Assembly (NCBI RefSeq): GCF_000024265.1
Contig: NC_013204.1
Coordinates: forward strand, 2,608,501-2,672,500
Direction: 5' to 3'
From: Eggerthella lenta DSM 2243
Lineage (GTDB): Bacteria; Actinomycetota; Coriobacteriia; Coriobacteriales; Eggerthellaceae
Length of the DNA: 64,000 nucleotides
The notes under the pieces were generated by a model. It was not told where the DNA came from. It was given only the letters and a program-made list of their open reading frames with translations, and searched no databases. Both the position numbers and the translations under genes were made by a program. Of the stretch, positions 1-8,158 are shown piece by piece. Every line of letters starts with the position of its first letter. Position 1 is the stretch's first letter.

Positions 1-123
1 CGTGCCCATGCGGGGCGTACGGCCGGAGACGTGCAGCATCGCTTCGGCGAGCGATGTCTTGCCGGCGCCGTCTTGGCCCACCAGCACAATGTTTCGCACG
101 TGTTCGGTAGCAGGAGCTGCCAT
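1..123 (-). CDS. EF-G-like translation GTPase, N-terminal fragment (runs off the window)
   Basis: The first 41 codons are present and the gene continues beyond base 1. The start is the ATG at 123. The visible protein has a P-loop, GQDGAGKTS at about residues 16-24, followed by LAEAMLHVSGR. This is typical of the elongation factor G family G1 region; the second residue of the loop and the DGAGKT form are common in EF-G paralogues (FusA2/EF-G-like) rather than in canonical EF-G, which usually has AHIDAGKTT. The product is inferred to be a ribosome-associated GTPase paralogue. Only the G1 motif can be seen, so another translational GTPase cannot be excluded. Confidence 0.7.
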   Translation of the reverse strand, partial: MAAPATEHVRNIVLVGQDGAGKTSLAEAMLHVSGRTPRMGT

Positions 124-471
124 GTTGACCACCAACTTTCCTGTTGCGTGGCCCACGCCGTTGTCGTTTCTGCCAAGGCGCGAACCACAGTCGAGCCTAA
201 CCTACGAACTTCAAACGCGATCTTGAAACCTTGACCCATAGTGTATCGCAAAACAGCCGCTTTCGGCGTCCACAACGACGGAATTAGGCGGGCTCGGATC
301 ACGCTCCCGATGCCCCTCGCATCCATCTTTGAAGAAGCCGCGAGCAACACGTTACCGAACGGTGACGAACTCGTAGCCGCGGGCGCGCCGCACGACATGC
401 GGTTCGCGCAGCCCGTATAATCGAAGCAGACACGCGGCACGAAACCGCACCCCACCGTAAGCGAGGAGACC

Positions 472-804
472 ATGAGCGACCCAAGCCCCATCATCGACGT
501 CAACCCCGTCGCAAGCACCAGCGACGCCGCGAAAAGCGCAAGCCCGTCGGGCAGCGACACGTTCCGCGCGCCATCGTACGGGAAGGACGCCGCGCAGGCC
601 GCCGTTAACGCCACTATCATCGACGAAGGGCGCGTCTCGAAGAAGAAGCCCAACCGCATCGGCGGCGCCGTGCAGACGGCCATCGGCGGCGCCATCATGC
701 TGGTAGGCGTGCCCATGCTCATCCTGCCCGGTCCCGGCTTGCTGGCCATCGGCGGCGGCGCCGTCATAGCGGGCAACGGCATCAAGAAGGTGCTGGGGAA
801 GTAA
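472..804 (+). CDS. small membrane protein with PGPG motif
   Basis: This 110-residue protein has a hydrophilic, Ser/Ala-rich N-terminal half. The C-terminal half (residues ~62-110) is a glycine-rich hydrophobic hairpin: RIGGAVQTAIGGAIMLVGV, then LILPGPGLLAIGGGAVIAG. The PGPGLL turn between two short membrane segments is the hallmark of the PGPGW-type putative membrane protein family. A ribosome binding site (GAGGAG) precedes the ATG at 472. The gene stands alone and ends at a strong bidirectional hairpin. The function of this family is unknown; the family assignment is inference from the motif. Confidence 0.6.
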   Translation: MSDPSPIIDVNPVASTSDAAKSASPSGSDTFRAPSYGKDAAQAAVNATIIDEGRVSKKKPNRIGGAVQTAIGGAIMLVGVPMLILPGPGLLAIGGGAVIAGNGIKKVLGK

Positions 805-822
805 ACCGGCCGCAGCAGAAAC

Positions 823-855
823 GAAGCGGGCCCATCATCGCGATGGGCCCGCTTC
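823..855. terminator. bidirectional terminator hairpin
   Basis: A perfect 14-bp stem (823-836 with 842-855) with a 5-nt loop lies between the convergent genes ending at 804 and 872. It is GC-rich, with T-rich flank on the plus-strand side. Confidence 0.8.
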
Positions 856-871
856 TTCATTTCGGAACAGC

Positions 872-2503
872 TTAGAACGAGAGCGTCTGCGCCGCGTCTG
901 GCTCTTCCCGATACTCACCGAACGCAGAGCGGTAACTGTAGTTCGTGAGCCCGCGCAGCTCATCATCGTCTGCGGCGTAGTACGACACCATCTGGACGAA
1001 CTCGCCGGTCATATAGTCGTGCTTGCGATACATGATGCCCGAATGGTAGCCGGTTCCCGTCTCGCCCGTCTCGGGATCCGTCCATGTGCTCTCCAAGAGC
1101 GTCACATCGTCTTCGGAAATGAGCTCCATGTACGGTCCCATAGCCTGCCATCCGTAGGGCTTGAGCGATATGCTCACCGTTCCATCGGTCACGTCCCAGC
1201 CGGTCAGCTCGTAGCCGCCGAACTCGCTCGTCTCCAATGTGGTGCCGATTCGAGAGACGTCCACATGTTGTACGTTTTCCTCATTCCTCGCTTTACGCTC
1301 CTCGACCGTCATCGAGTCCCAGTCGAGCGCGTTCAACATCGGCGTGAACGTGACGCTATGCGCTTCGGGCGAGAGATTGGAGAACTCGATAATCTGCGAA
1401 CCCTCCGGATTGACGCCCGAACCATCGCCAGCTTCGACCGGAGTCAAAACGTTGCCCTGGTCATCGGTTACCTTAAGCAAATGAGGACTCAGCACGTTCT
1501 CGGGCGGGCCGTAGGAAGAACCGTATTCGCCTTGCTCTCCCGTCCACTCGTTGTCGTTGCGCACGACCATCACGGTGCCCAGCTCGGATGCCGTGAAACG
1601 CTGGATGCCCATCGTCTTGTCGCCGTCGCTCGTGTTGAACACGAGGTCGTGCGCGCCCAGCTCGCGCGGACTGGCCACCGTGCTCAGGTCGAGGCCGACA
1701 TCGAACGTGAAGGGCTCGTCTCCTTCTTCGAACTGCTTCCACATCGCATAGCCTTCCAGCGCGATGTCCACCTGGTCGGGAAGCGTCGCTTCCGGCACGA
1801 TGCGCTCCATGATCTTCACCTTGCCGTCTTTTTGGTACGCATCGAGCACGTAGACGGAATCTTTGCCGATCGCCTCGCCGTTGCTCGAAAGACTGTACGA
1901 GAAGCGCGGAGCAAGCCGCTGCAAGCGCGCCCATTCGTTTTCCTGGGAGCCCTCGTAGTTCGACTGCTCGGTCAGGTCGAAGCCGCCCTCCTTCTCCAAC
2001 GTGAAGAACAGGTTGACGATGTTGCGATCGCACGACACCGAATCGAGCGTCACCTGCACGCCGTCGACTTCAACGGTATCGCCCACCTCGGCGTTCAGGC
2101 TGGAAACCCCGGGCTGCAAGCTGTTGTATATGGGCAGGTTGTTACCGCCCCCGAAAAATCCGACATCGCCCGGCTGCATCTGCACCAGGCGCGATGCGGC
2201 GAAGGCGACACCGCTCAACAGCACGACGAGCACGGCCGCAACCGCCACCATCGCACCGCGGCGCGCCACGCTGGCGCCCTTGCGCTTGCCGTGCGCAGGC
2301 TCGGCAGACCGCCGCTTGACCGGCTGCCGACGCTGCGGAGCGCCCGCGCCCGACGGCGTGGGGCGATCCTGAGGAATGGAGCCCAGCGACGCGTACACGC
2401 CGTCGAGCTTGACCTGCACCTGCGGGGGAATCGGGCTCGCGTCCAAATTCCGGATCACCGCCCGGCGCAGCTCGTCTTCGTTGTCGAACCTCTCATGGCT
2501 CAT
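872..2503 (-). CDS. DUF4179-type membrane anti-sigma factor
   Basis: This 543-residue protein has a cytosolic N-terminus (residues 1-83), one membrane segment (~84-104, AMVAVAAVLVVLLSGVAFAA) and a large extracellular part. The beginning of the outer domain (EVGDTVEVDGVQVTLDSVSCD, then NLFFTLE) is characteristic of DUF4179 proteins, the transmembrane partners of ECF sigma factors. The start ATG overlaps the stop of the sigma gene by 4 nt (ATGA), so the two are co-translated. It likely holds the sigma factor at the membrane and responds to an extracellular signal. Which signal is not visible. Confidence 0.8.
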   Translation of the reverse strand: MSHERFDNEDELRRAVIRNLDASPIPPQVQVKLDGVYASLGSIPQDRPTPSGAGAPQRRQPVKRRSAEPAHGKRKGASVARRGAMVAVAAVLVVLLSGVAFAASRLVQMQPGDVGFFGGGNNLPIYNSLQPGVSSLNAEVGDTVEVDGVQVTLDSVSCDRNIVNLFFTLEKEGGFDLTEQSNYEGSQENEWARLQRLAPRFSYSLSSNGEAIGKDSVYVLDAYQKDGKVKIMERIVPEATLPDQVDIALEGYAMWKQFEEGDEPFTFDVGLDLSTVASPRELGAHDLVFNTSDGDKTMGIQRFTASELGTVMVVRNDNEWTGEQGEYGSSYGPPENVLSPHLLKVTDDQGNVLTPVEAGDGSGVNPEGSQIIEFSNLSPEAHSVTFTPMLNALDWDSMTVEERKARNEENVQHVDVSRIGTTLETSEFGGYELTGWDVTDGTVSISLKPYGWQAMGPYMELISEDDVTLLESTWTDPETGETGTGYHSGIMYRKHDYMTGEFVQMVSYYAADDDELRGLTNYSYRSAFGEYREEPDAAQTLSF

Positions 2504-3093
2504 CGCGCCACCTCAACTTCCTCGTTCGAGCCTTGCGAATAGGCAACCTTGAAGCGGTCCCGCGCCCTCGACAGACGGGTGCGCACGGCACCTTCCGACA
2601 CGTTCATGATCTGGGAGATCTGTCGCACAGGGAAATCGTTCACGTAGAACAGTACCAGCACCAGCCGATCGTCGGCCGACAGCGAGGCGATGGCGTCGCG
2701 CACGTCGAGCGCCTCGTCGCGGTCGGGATCGCGCCGCACGCCCGCGCCCGCCAGCATCTGGCCCGCCGACGGCTCCCACCATACGCCCGAGCCGTCCACG
2801 TCCGCGGCGAACAGCCCCATGGCGCACGGCGTCTCGCGGTTGCGCTGACGACGCATGTCATAGCAGACGCGCAGCAGGATGCGCATGAACCACGTGTTCA
2901 CTGCGCTGCGGCCGCCGAAACGCGGCATGGCGCGCCACGCTTTGACCGCCGTCTCCTGCAGCGCGTCGGACGCATCGTCCACGTTGCCGAGCACCGCCAT
3001 CGCAGCGCGCCACAACGGCTGCTTGCCATACTCGAACAGCGTGGCGAACGCCTCGCCGTCGCCGTTTCGCGCTCGCTGTATCAGATCGTCCAC
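2500..3093 (-). CDS. ECF-type RNA polymerase sigma factor
   Basis: A 197-residue sigma-70 family protein. Region 2 lies at residues ~10-90 (ATLFEYGKQPLWRAAMAVLGN, then DDASDALQETAVKAWRAM and NTWFMRILLRVCYDMRR). Region 4 lies at ~130-185 (LSADDRLVLVLFYVNDFPVRQ, then SEGAVRTRLSRARDR, the DNA-binding helix-turn-helix). Regions 1 and 3 are absent, as in group 4 sigmas. A ~35-residue insertion separates the two domains. It is the first gene of a two-gene operon with the downstream DUF4179 anti-sigma factor. Autoregulation is likely but no promoter was assigned. Confidence 0.9.
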   Translation of the reverse strand: MDDLIQRARNGDGEAFATLFEYGKQPLWRAAMAVLGNVDDASDALQETAVKAWRAMPRFGGRSAVNTWFMRILLRVCYDMRRQRNRETPCAMGLFAADVDGSGVWWEPSAGQMLAGAGVRRDPDRDEALDVRDAIASLSADDRLVLVLFYVNDFPVRQISQIMNVSEGAVRTRLSRARDRFKVAYSQGSNEEVEVAR

Positions 3094-3207
3094 GCGGGTG
3101 CCCCTTTCAAGGTCGGTTACCTATTAGACGCGCCCCGACGCGAAAAGGTTACACCCGGTTCAAGAAAATTCGCCCGATGCCCACGACCATGCGAAGAAGA
3201 CCGGCAG

Positions 3208-3283
3208 CGGCGGATGCGTTGTCGCCCCAAAGCCTCGGAATATTGCCCGAAACCGCGGCTTTGGGGTGACAACGCATCCGCCG
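3208..3283. repeat. long inverted repeat, 27-bp arms
   Basis: Arms 3208-3234 and 3257-3283 are complementary at 26 of 27 positions, the odd pair being a G-T wobble, with a 22-nt centre. It lies in the gap between the ModD-like gene (stop at 3317) and the promoter region of the sigma gene. It could act as terminator of the upstream gene, although no clear T-tract follows on either strand. Confidence 0.75.
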
Positions 3284-3316
3284 AGCCCAAAGACCGCACA
3301 TCCACGGCGCAAGCCG

Positions 3317-4159
3317 CTACAGCGGGCGCATGCGCACGCTCATGTCGAGGGGCTTGGCGGAGAAGGGCGCCGTGGTGGCCAGGCCGTCCACGCCGGTTGC
3401 CGCGTACGCGCCCGCGTTCTGCGGGTTCACGCCGCCGGCCGCGATGAGCGTGACGTGCGGGTCGATGGCGCGCAGCTCGCGCACAAGCGGCTCCAGCTCG
3501 TCAACGGGGACCTTGTCCACCTGGATGCCGTCAACGCCAGCGCGCGCCAGCACGCGGGCACGCTCGGCATCAGCCTCCACAAACAGCTTCTTCTCAACGC
3601 AGCGGCCCTTGATATCCGGCAGCTGCTCCACGAACGCCTCGAAGCCGCCGAAGAACGTGAGGTGATGGTCGAACACCAGCACCGTCTCGGACAGCCCCAG
3701 CCGGTGCGGGAACGCCCCTCCCGCCATGACGGCCTCGGTCAGCAGGTCTTTCGCGCCCGGCATGCTCTTGCGCGTGGTCAGCACCTCGCAGCGCGGGTTC
3801 TCCGCGTGGGCCGCGTCCACCATCGCGCGGGTTTTCGTGGCCACGGCCGACATATGGTCGAACACGTTGAGGCACACCTTCCACGCCGCATGCAGGTCGC
3901 CCGCGGTGCCGCGCACGCGGAAGAACGCCTCGCCCGCAGTCGCGCGCTCGCCGTCGCGACGCGCCTCCACCACGTCGCAGCCCAGCTTCCCCATGATACG
4001 CGCGACCACGTTCGCGCCGGCCAGCACGCAGTCTTCGCGCGTGAAGTACTCCATCTCGCCCGGCTCGTCGCCGATGCCCAGCACCGCGCACGTCAGATCG
4101 ACGTACGGCACGTCCTCCGCGATGAACCCGTCGATGCGCGTATCGGAAATCCTCAGCAT
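3317..4159 (-). CDS. modD: ModD/NadC-family phosphoribosyltransferase-like protein
   Basis: This 280-residue protein has the quinolinate phosphoribosyltransferase fold. The N-terminus IAEDVPYVDLTCAVLGIGD is closer to ModD, found in molybdenum-uptake operons, than to standard NadC. Further signatures are LTTRKSMPGAKDLLTEAV at ~127-144, containing the Thr-Arg-Lys substrate-binding triad, HHLTFFGG near 170, and a C-terminal barrel strand IAAGGVNPQNAGAYAATG. NadC condenses quinolinate with PRPP; the reaction of ModD is not established. The gene is monocistronic here with no mod transporter beside it. The molybdenum enzyme FdhA is 30 kb away, so a link is only suggestive. Confidence 0.7.
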   Translation of the reverse strand: MLRISDTRIDGFIAEDVPYVDLTCAVLGIGDEPGEMEYFTREDCVLAGANVVARIMGKLGCDVVEARRDGERATAGEAFFRVRGTAGDLHAAWKVCLNVFDHMSAVATKTRAMVDAAHAENPRCEVLTTRKSMPGAKDLLTEAVMAGGAFPHRLGLSETVLVFDHHLTFFGGFEAFVEQLPDIKGRCVEKKLFVEADAERARVLARAGVDGIQVDKVPVDELEPLVRELRAIDPHVTLIAAGGVNPQNAGAYAATGVDGLATTAPFSAKPLDMSVRMRPL

Positions 4160-4509
4160 GCCGTCCCTTCCCTCTTCACGATTGTATCCATTTCAGAATA
4201 GACCAACGCGCCCGCCATGCCTAGCCGCACTTTGCGCACAACACCGCGCGAAAATGCTTTCACCCGAAACAAAACGAACCAATGTTTCACGTGAAACATG
4301 CGCACCGAAGCGCCGAGAACGTGCGAACCATGTCGGAAACGGCGGCAAGGCGTGTGGAAACGACGTTGGAAACAGGGGCAAACGGCATGGAACCCACGTG
4401 GGAAATGCGTGAGATTCGCAGCAGATCGAGAAAGATCTGCGCTAGATGCACGCCATCTGCACGTAAGACGAGCTCGCTATAATAGGAGGCACGAACTCGC
4501 CAGGCGAGG

Positions 4510-4568
4510 AGGATAGCACCCTCTTTACATCCATTTCCGAATTCTAGATAAACGGAAGGGGGTGTCCT
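4510..4568 (+). promoter_or_regulatory. 5' leader hairpin masking the ribosome binding site of the small peptide
   Basis: The stretches 4510-4525 and 4556-4568 can pair (AAGAGGGTG with CACCCTCTT-like arms, plus AGGAT/GTCCT), leaving a ~30-nt loop. The Shine-Dalgarno sequence GGAAGGGGG at 4554-4562 lies in the right arm, so translation would need opening of the stem. A TATAAT box at 4478-4483 and two short palindromes upstream (4421-4440 and around 4444-4459) suggest a regulated promoter just before it. Confidence 0.5.
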
Positions 4569-4570
4569 CT

Positions 4571-4732
4571 ATGGATGGCATATTGCTGGATCTTATCGGG
4601 GTGATCTTGCAGGTTCTCGGCCTCATCGCTGCCTTCGGCAGCCTGACGGTCGGGGTAGCCTCGCTCGCACTTCAAGCGCGGCTGAAAGATACGCCCCGGT
4701 CGTCCCAAAAGGACGAACCGGGACCAAAATAA
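4571..4732 (+). CDS. 53-residue hydrophobic peptide, holin-like or type I toxin-like
   Basis: The protein has one membrane helix covering residues ~4-34 (LLDLIGVILQVLGLIAAFGS, then LTVGVASLALQ), followed by a charged tail RLKDTPRSSQKDEPGPK. This layout, a single hydrophobic helix with a short polar tail, is that of holin-like toxins and type I toxins of gut bacteria. A very strong ribosome binding site precedes the ATG but sits in a 5' hairpin, and a second hairpin follows the stop. No antisense RNA promoter was identified. A small membrane regulator is the alternative. The assignment is inference from shape, not from a recognised sequence family. Confidence 0.6.
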   Translation: MDGILLDLIGVILQVLGLIAAFGSLTVGVASLALQARLKDTPRSSQKDEPGPK

Positions 4733-4759
4733 ACATCCGAACCGCCGAAGCGAGTCCGA

Positions 4760-4791
4760 GAGCCGTGGGGAGTACCCGCTCCCTGCGGCTC
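4760..4791 (+). terminator. hairpin after the small peptide gene
   Basis: A 13-bp stem (4760-4772 with 4779-4791, two wobble pairs) with a 6-nt loop lies 28 nt after the stop. There is no T-tract, so it is either a weak terminator or an mRNA-stabilising 3' structure. Confidence 0.55.
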
Positions 4792-4851
4792 GCCTGCCAG
4801 TATACGCAAAGGCCCTCCGTCAAGCAAGCCGCCCACCCGGCAGCACTCGCC

Positions 4852-6153
4852 CTACAGCTCGCCGATGATGCGCTTCGTGCGGGCCTCGACCTCGGCCTTC
4901 GCTCGCTCGATGTCCAGCGTGGGCCACTCGCCCTCGCGATACACCACGACCCCGTCGCACATCGTCAGGCACACGTCGGCGCCATGCCCCGCGTACACGA
5001 CGTTCACCAGCGGGTTCGTCATCGGCGCCCACGACGGCCCCGACGTGTCCAGCACGCACAAGTCAGCCTTCGCCCCCACGGCCACGTACCCGCAGTCGTC
5101 GCGCCCCTGCGAAAGCGCGCCCACGCGCGTAGCGGCCGTAAGCGCCTGCTTCGGCGTGACCACGGCCGGATCGTTCGTCGATCCCTTCGCCGTCAGCGCC
5201 AGCAGGTGCATATCCTGCATCATGTCGTGGTTGTTGTTCGACGCCATGCCGTCGGTGCCCAGGCACACGTTCACGCCGCGCGCGAGCATCTTTGCCACAG
5301 GGGCGAAACCGCTGCCCAGCTTCATGTTCGACGCCGGGTTCGCCGCCACGAACACCCCGCGCTCCGCCAGCACGTCGATGTCGCCGTCGTCCACCCACAC
5401 GCAGTGCGCCGCCGTCACGGGCACGTCGAGCACGCCCAGGCTCTCGAAGTAGCGCACCGGCGTCAAACCGTCGTGGCGCTGCTTGCACTCCTCGTGCTCG
5501 AGGCGCGTCTCGGAGACGTGCACCTGCAACCGAAGCCCGTGCTCCTTCGCGTACGCCGCCAAATCGGCCACGGCGCGCGGGTTCGACGTGTACTCGGCAT
5601 GGATGTTGCAGTCCACCACGATGCGGCCATCGCCTGCGCCCTGGAGGTCGCGGATGAGACGGTCGAGGTTCCCCTTCACCGGCAGGTCGTCCAACCCTTC
5701 GCCGTTGAAGGCAAGAAGCGAGTCGGACAGGTTCATCTTGATGCCGGCGTCGAGCGCTGCGCGGGCGCCCTCCTCCATGTGATAGTACATGTCCGAGAAG
5801 CTCACGCAGCCGTACCGCGCCATCTCGGCGCAGGACAGAAGCGTGCCCCAGTAGCAGTCTTCGGGCGTGATCTTCGCCTCGAACGGAAACACCATGTCGT
5901 TCAGCCACGCCTGCAAAGGCAGGTTCTCGGCGTAGCCGCGCAACAGCGTCATGGGCGCGTGCGCGTGGGCGTTGTAGAACGCAGGACACAAGAGCTTGCC
6001 ACGTCCGTCGTACACCTCTCCGTACCTCGCCGCTTCCTCGCCCGCCGGAGCCGCATCCCCCACGTAGGCGACGCGCCCGTCGCGCACGCCCACCCAGCAA
6101 TGGGAGCGGAAATCAAGGTTCTCATCCAACAGGTCGATATCAGCGAACAGCAT
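4852..6153 (-). CDS. amidohydrolase, 5-methylthioadenosine/S-adenosylhomocysteine deaminase-like
   Basis: A 433-residue TIM-barrel metal-dependent deaminase (TrzN/SsnA/MtaD group). Metal and catalytic signatures are NAHAHAPMTLLRG, HVSETRLEHEECK, TAAHCVWVDDGDIDVL and LGTDGMASNNNHDMM, in the expected order. The family removes an amino group from adenine-containing nucleosides or related purines; the exact substrate cannot be fixed from sequence. The start at 6153 was chosen because of the GGAGACGGAGGAG site just upstream; a longer reading would run into the mrp gene on the other strand. It is divergent from mrp. Confidence 0.85.
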   Translation of the reverse strand: MLFADIDLLDENLDFRSHCWVGVRDGRVAYVGDAAPAGEEAARYGEVYDGRGKLLCPAFYNAHAHAPMTLLRGYAENLPLQAWLNDMVFPFEAKITPEDCYWGTLLSCAEMARYGCVSFSDMYYHMEEGARAALDAGIKMNLSDSLLAFNGEGLDDLPVKGNLDRLIRDLQGAGDGRIVVDCNIHAEYTSNPRAVADLAAYAKEHGLRLQVHVSETRLEHEECKQRHDGLTPVRYFESLGVLDVPVTAAHCVWVDDGDIDVLAERGVFVAANPASNMKLGSGFAPVAKMLARGVNVCLGTDGMASNNNHDMMQDMHLLALTAKGSTNDPAVVTPKQALTAATRVGALSQGRDDCGYVAVGAKADLCVLDTSGPSWAPMTNPLVNVVYAGHGADVCLTMCDGVVVYREGEWPTLDIERAKAEVEARTKRIIGEL

Positions 6154-6292
6154 GCGCGCTCCTCCGTCTCCGCGCGCGCCCGGCGCGCAGGTCGATTCCT
6201 TCCACCTAAGTATAAAGCTTATGCTATCATCCAGGTGAGACGAGTGGCGCTCCCGCCGCACGGGGGCGCTGAAAACCCAGAAAGAAGGAATC

Positions 6293-7135
6293 ATGGCAGA
6301 AGAATGCACGCACGAGTGCAGCAGCTGCGGCGAGTCCGGATGCAGCGACCGCACCGCCCAGGGCCCCAGCACCATCGAGACGAACTCCCGCTCCAACATC
6401 AAACACGTCATCGGCGTCGTGTCCGGCAAGGGCGGCGTGGGCAAGTCGCTGGTCACCAGCCTACTTGCCAGCGAAATGCAGAAGCGCGGGAAGAACGTGG
6501 GCATCCTGGACGCCGACGTCACCGGACCGTCCATCCCGAAGACCTTCGGCATCACGAACCCGCTGACCGCCGACGCCGACGGCATCCTGCCCGGCCAGAC
6601 GCAAAGCGGCATCAAGGTGATGTCCACCAACCTCATGCTGCCGAAAGACGACATCCCGGTGGCCTGGCGCGGCCCGGTCGTCTCGAACGCCATCCGTCAG
6701 TTCTACAGCGAGACGAACTGGGGCGAGATCGACTACCTGTTCGTCGACATGCCTCCGGGAACCTCCGACGTGCTGCTCACCGTGTTCCAGTCGCTGCCGG
6801 TTGACGGCATTGTCACGGTATCCGCTCCGCAGGAGCTGGTGGCTATGATCGTGGGCAAGGCCGTGAACCTCGCGCACGACATGAACGTCGAGCTGCTGGG
6901 CCTCGTGGAGAACATGGCCTACTTCGAGTGCCCCGACTGCGGCAAGCGCCATCACATCTTCGGCGATCCGCAAGGTGCGGCCGTGGCCGAGCGCTACGAC
7001 ATCCCCGCCTACGCCACGCTGCCCATCGACCCCAGCTTCGCGCGCCTGTGCGACGCCGGAAAGGTGGAGGACTACGACGTAGCCGGCGCGCTTGACCCCA
7101 TCATCGCGCAAATCGAGGCCGCGAAGCAGGACTAG
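6293..7135 (+). CDS. mrp: Mrp/NBP35-type Fe-S cluster carrier ATPase
   Basis: This 280-residue P-loop NTPase has the deviant Walker A GVVSGKGGVGKSLVTSLLA (residues ~40-58), switch DADVTGPSIPK, and DMPPGTSDVLLTVFQ. The CPDCGKRHHIFG motif near residue 215 provides the cysteine pair that bridges a [4Fe-4S] cluster between two subunits. The N-terminus adds a Cys-rich segment (CTHECSSCGESGC), as in NBP35-like members. It probably loads clusters onto apoproteins together with the SUF system encoded at 59 kb. The ribosome binding site is AGAAGGAATC, and transcription stops at the hairpin at 7178. Confidence 0.92.
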   Translation: MAEECTHECSSCGESGCSDRTAQGPSTIETNSRSNIKHVIGVVSGKGGVGKSLVTSLLASEMQKRGKNVGILDADVTGPSIPKTFGITNPLTADADGILPGQTQSGIKVMSTNLMLPKDDIPVAWRGPVVSNAIRQFYSETNWGEIDYLFVDMPPGTSDVLLTVFQSLPVDGIVTVSAPQELVAMIVGKAVNLAHDMNVELLGLVENMAYFECPDCGKRHHIFGDPQGAAVAERYDIPAYATLPIDPSFARLCDAGKVEDYDVAGALDPIIAQIEAAKQD

Positions 7136-7177
7136 CGCCGCATCGGGTGCAGCCGTCAAGCAAACCGCCCGCAGTTG

Positions 7178-7207
7178 AAAGCCTCTCCGGAACCCCGGAG
7201 AGGCTTT
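7178..7207 (+). terminator. intrinsic terminator of mrp
   Basis: A perfect 13-bp stem (7178-7190 with 7195-7207), AACC loop and a run of T residues at its 3' end. Confidence 0.9.
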
Positions 7208-7223
7208 TTCACGCCGGGAGGCC

Positions 7224-7703
7224 TTACGGATGCGCGTCGAAGTAACCCGTCTGACCGCGCACTTGCCAAGCGCACACGGCTAGCGCGATGACGAACAGGC
7301 CGCTCACAAGCGAGGTGAGGTCGCACGTGCCCGCGGACACGCTGCTGGCCAGCGCCCACGCCGTCAACATCGCATCGACGAACGTGATCCAGAAGAACAG
7401 GGTGATCTTGCGCGGATTCCGCGCTCCGCGAAGGCCGAGAAATCCGATGGCCAGGTTGAGGCACGCTCCCGCCATCGCCATCGCGCCCACAACGGGCTCG
7501 GCCAGCACCGAGGGCTCGACGTCAAGCACCATGCGCGCGAACAGGTAAGCACCCCACAACGCAGCGCCCAACAGCACTTCCGCGATAGCCCACACGATCA
7601 CGAACAGGCAGAGACGTCGAAGCCACACCTGCCAAATCGTCATAGGAGCGCCGTTTTCGCCCACCGACTGAGGTTCCGCACGGCTATCTGCCGCCTCGAC
7701 CAT
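7224..7703 (-). CDS. four-helix membrane protein of unknown function
   Basis: The protein is about 159 residues. Four hydrophobic segments are visible: LCLFVIVWAIAEVLLGAALWG, LAEPVVGAMAMAGACLNLAIG, KITLFFWITFVDAMLTAWAL and LVSGLFVIALAVCAW. A short polar N-terminus comes first. I do not recognise the family; small integral membrane proteins of this type are common in Eggerthellaceae. The start at 7703 follows GGGGTGAAGGAT; an alternative ATG at 7727 would add 8 residues. The gene sits downstream of tRNA-Ala on the same strand but is separated from it by a terminator. Confidence 0.6.
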   Translation of the reverse strand: MVEAADSRAEPQSVGENGAPMTIWQVWLRRLCLFVIVWAIAEVLLGAALWGAYLFARMVLDVEPSVLAEPVVGAMAMAGACLNLAIGFLGLRGARNPRKITLFFWITFVDAMLTAWALASSVSAGTCDLTSLVSGLFVIALAVCAWQVRGQTGYFDAHP

Positions 7704-7754
7704 ATCCTTCACCCCGCTTGCCGTCATCGGACGCAATGCGTGCACAATAAAAAA

Positions 7755-7779
7755 ACGACGGATGCATCGCATCCGTCGT
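7755..7779 (-). terminator. terminator of tRNA-Ala
   Basis: An 11-bp perfect stem (7755-7765 with 7769-7779), 3-nt loop, followed on the minus strand by seven T residues. Confidence 0.92.
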
Positions 7780-7787
7780 AGCAAATA

Positions 7788-7863
7788 TGGTGGAGCCTAG
7801 GGGGATCGAACCCCTGACCTCATGGCTGCCAGCCATGCGCTCTCCCAGCTGAGCTAAGGCCCC
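7788..7863 (-). tRNA. tRNA-Ala (anticodon GGC)
   Basis: A 76-nt cloverleaf read on the minus strand: acceptor GGGGCCU pairs with AGGCUCC, the D arm is GCUC/GAGC, anticodon stem CAUGG/CCAUG with loop CUGGCAG, and the T arm contains GGUUCGAUCC. The G3-U70 wobble that identifies alanine tRNAs is present. CCA is encoded. Confidence 0.97.
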
Positions 7864-7880
7864 GTAAAAGTGCGAAGCCT

Positions 7881-7908
7881 AGTATACCGGAAGAGGAAAT
7901 CCGGTCAA
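7881..7908 (-). promoter_or_regulatory. promoter of tRNA-Ala
   Basis: On the minus strand there is TTGACC (7903-7908), a 16-bp spacer and TATACT (7881-7886), ending 17 nt before the mature tRNA 5' end. Confidence 0.8.
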
Positions 7909-8158
7909 GCACTTTTTTCGAAAAAAATTATGCAACCGCTCAAAGAGGAAAATCGATCGATGGGAGCCGCGCTGAACCTTGACCTTATCGCACCACGTCA
8001 TACGCAAAAAAAGGCGCGCACATCCCCCGACAAGTCTTTCTGAGAAGGCCATGCATATGGTAAGGTAAGTTGGTATCAACCATTCTTAGACACCGTCACA
8101 TCGATCGGAGCGAAGCATAGCACCGGCAAGAACATTCATCCCTTCGCGGCTTCAACCG

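Noticed and set aside
4193-4381. Small minus-strand frame in the gap after the ModD-like gene
   Set aside because: Composition is low quality, there is no ribosome binding site, and it lies where promoter elements of neighbours are expected.
4765-6804. A 679-codon plus-strand reading frame opposite the amidohydrolase
   Set aside because: It lies antisense to a gene with clear catalytic motifs, is His/Arg-rich from GC-driven codon bias, and has no recognisable domain.
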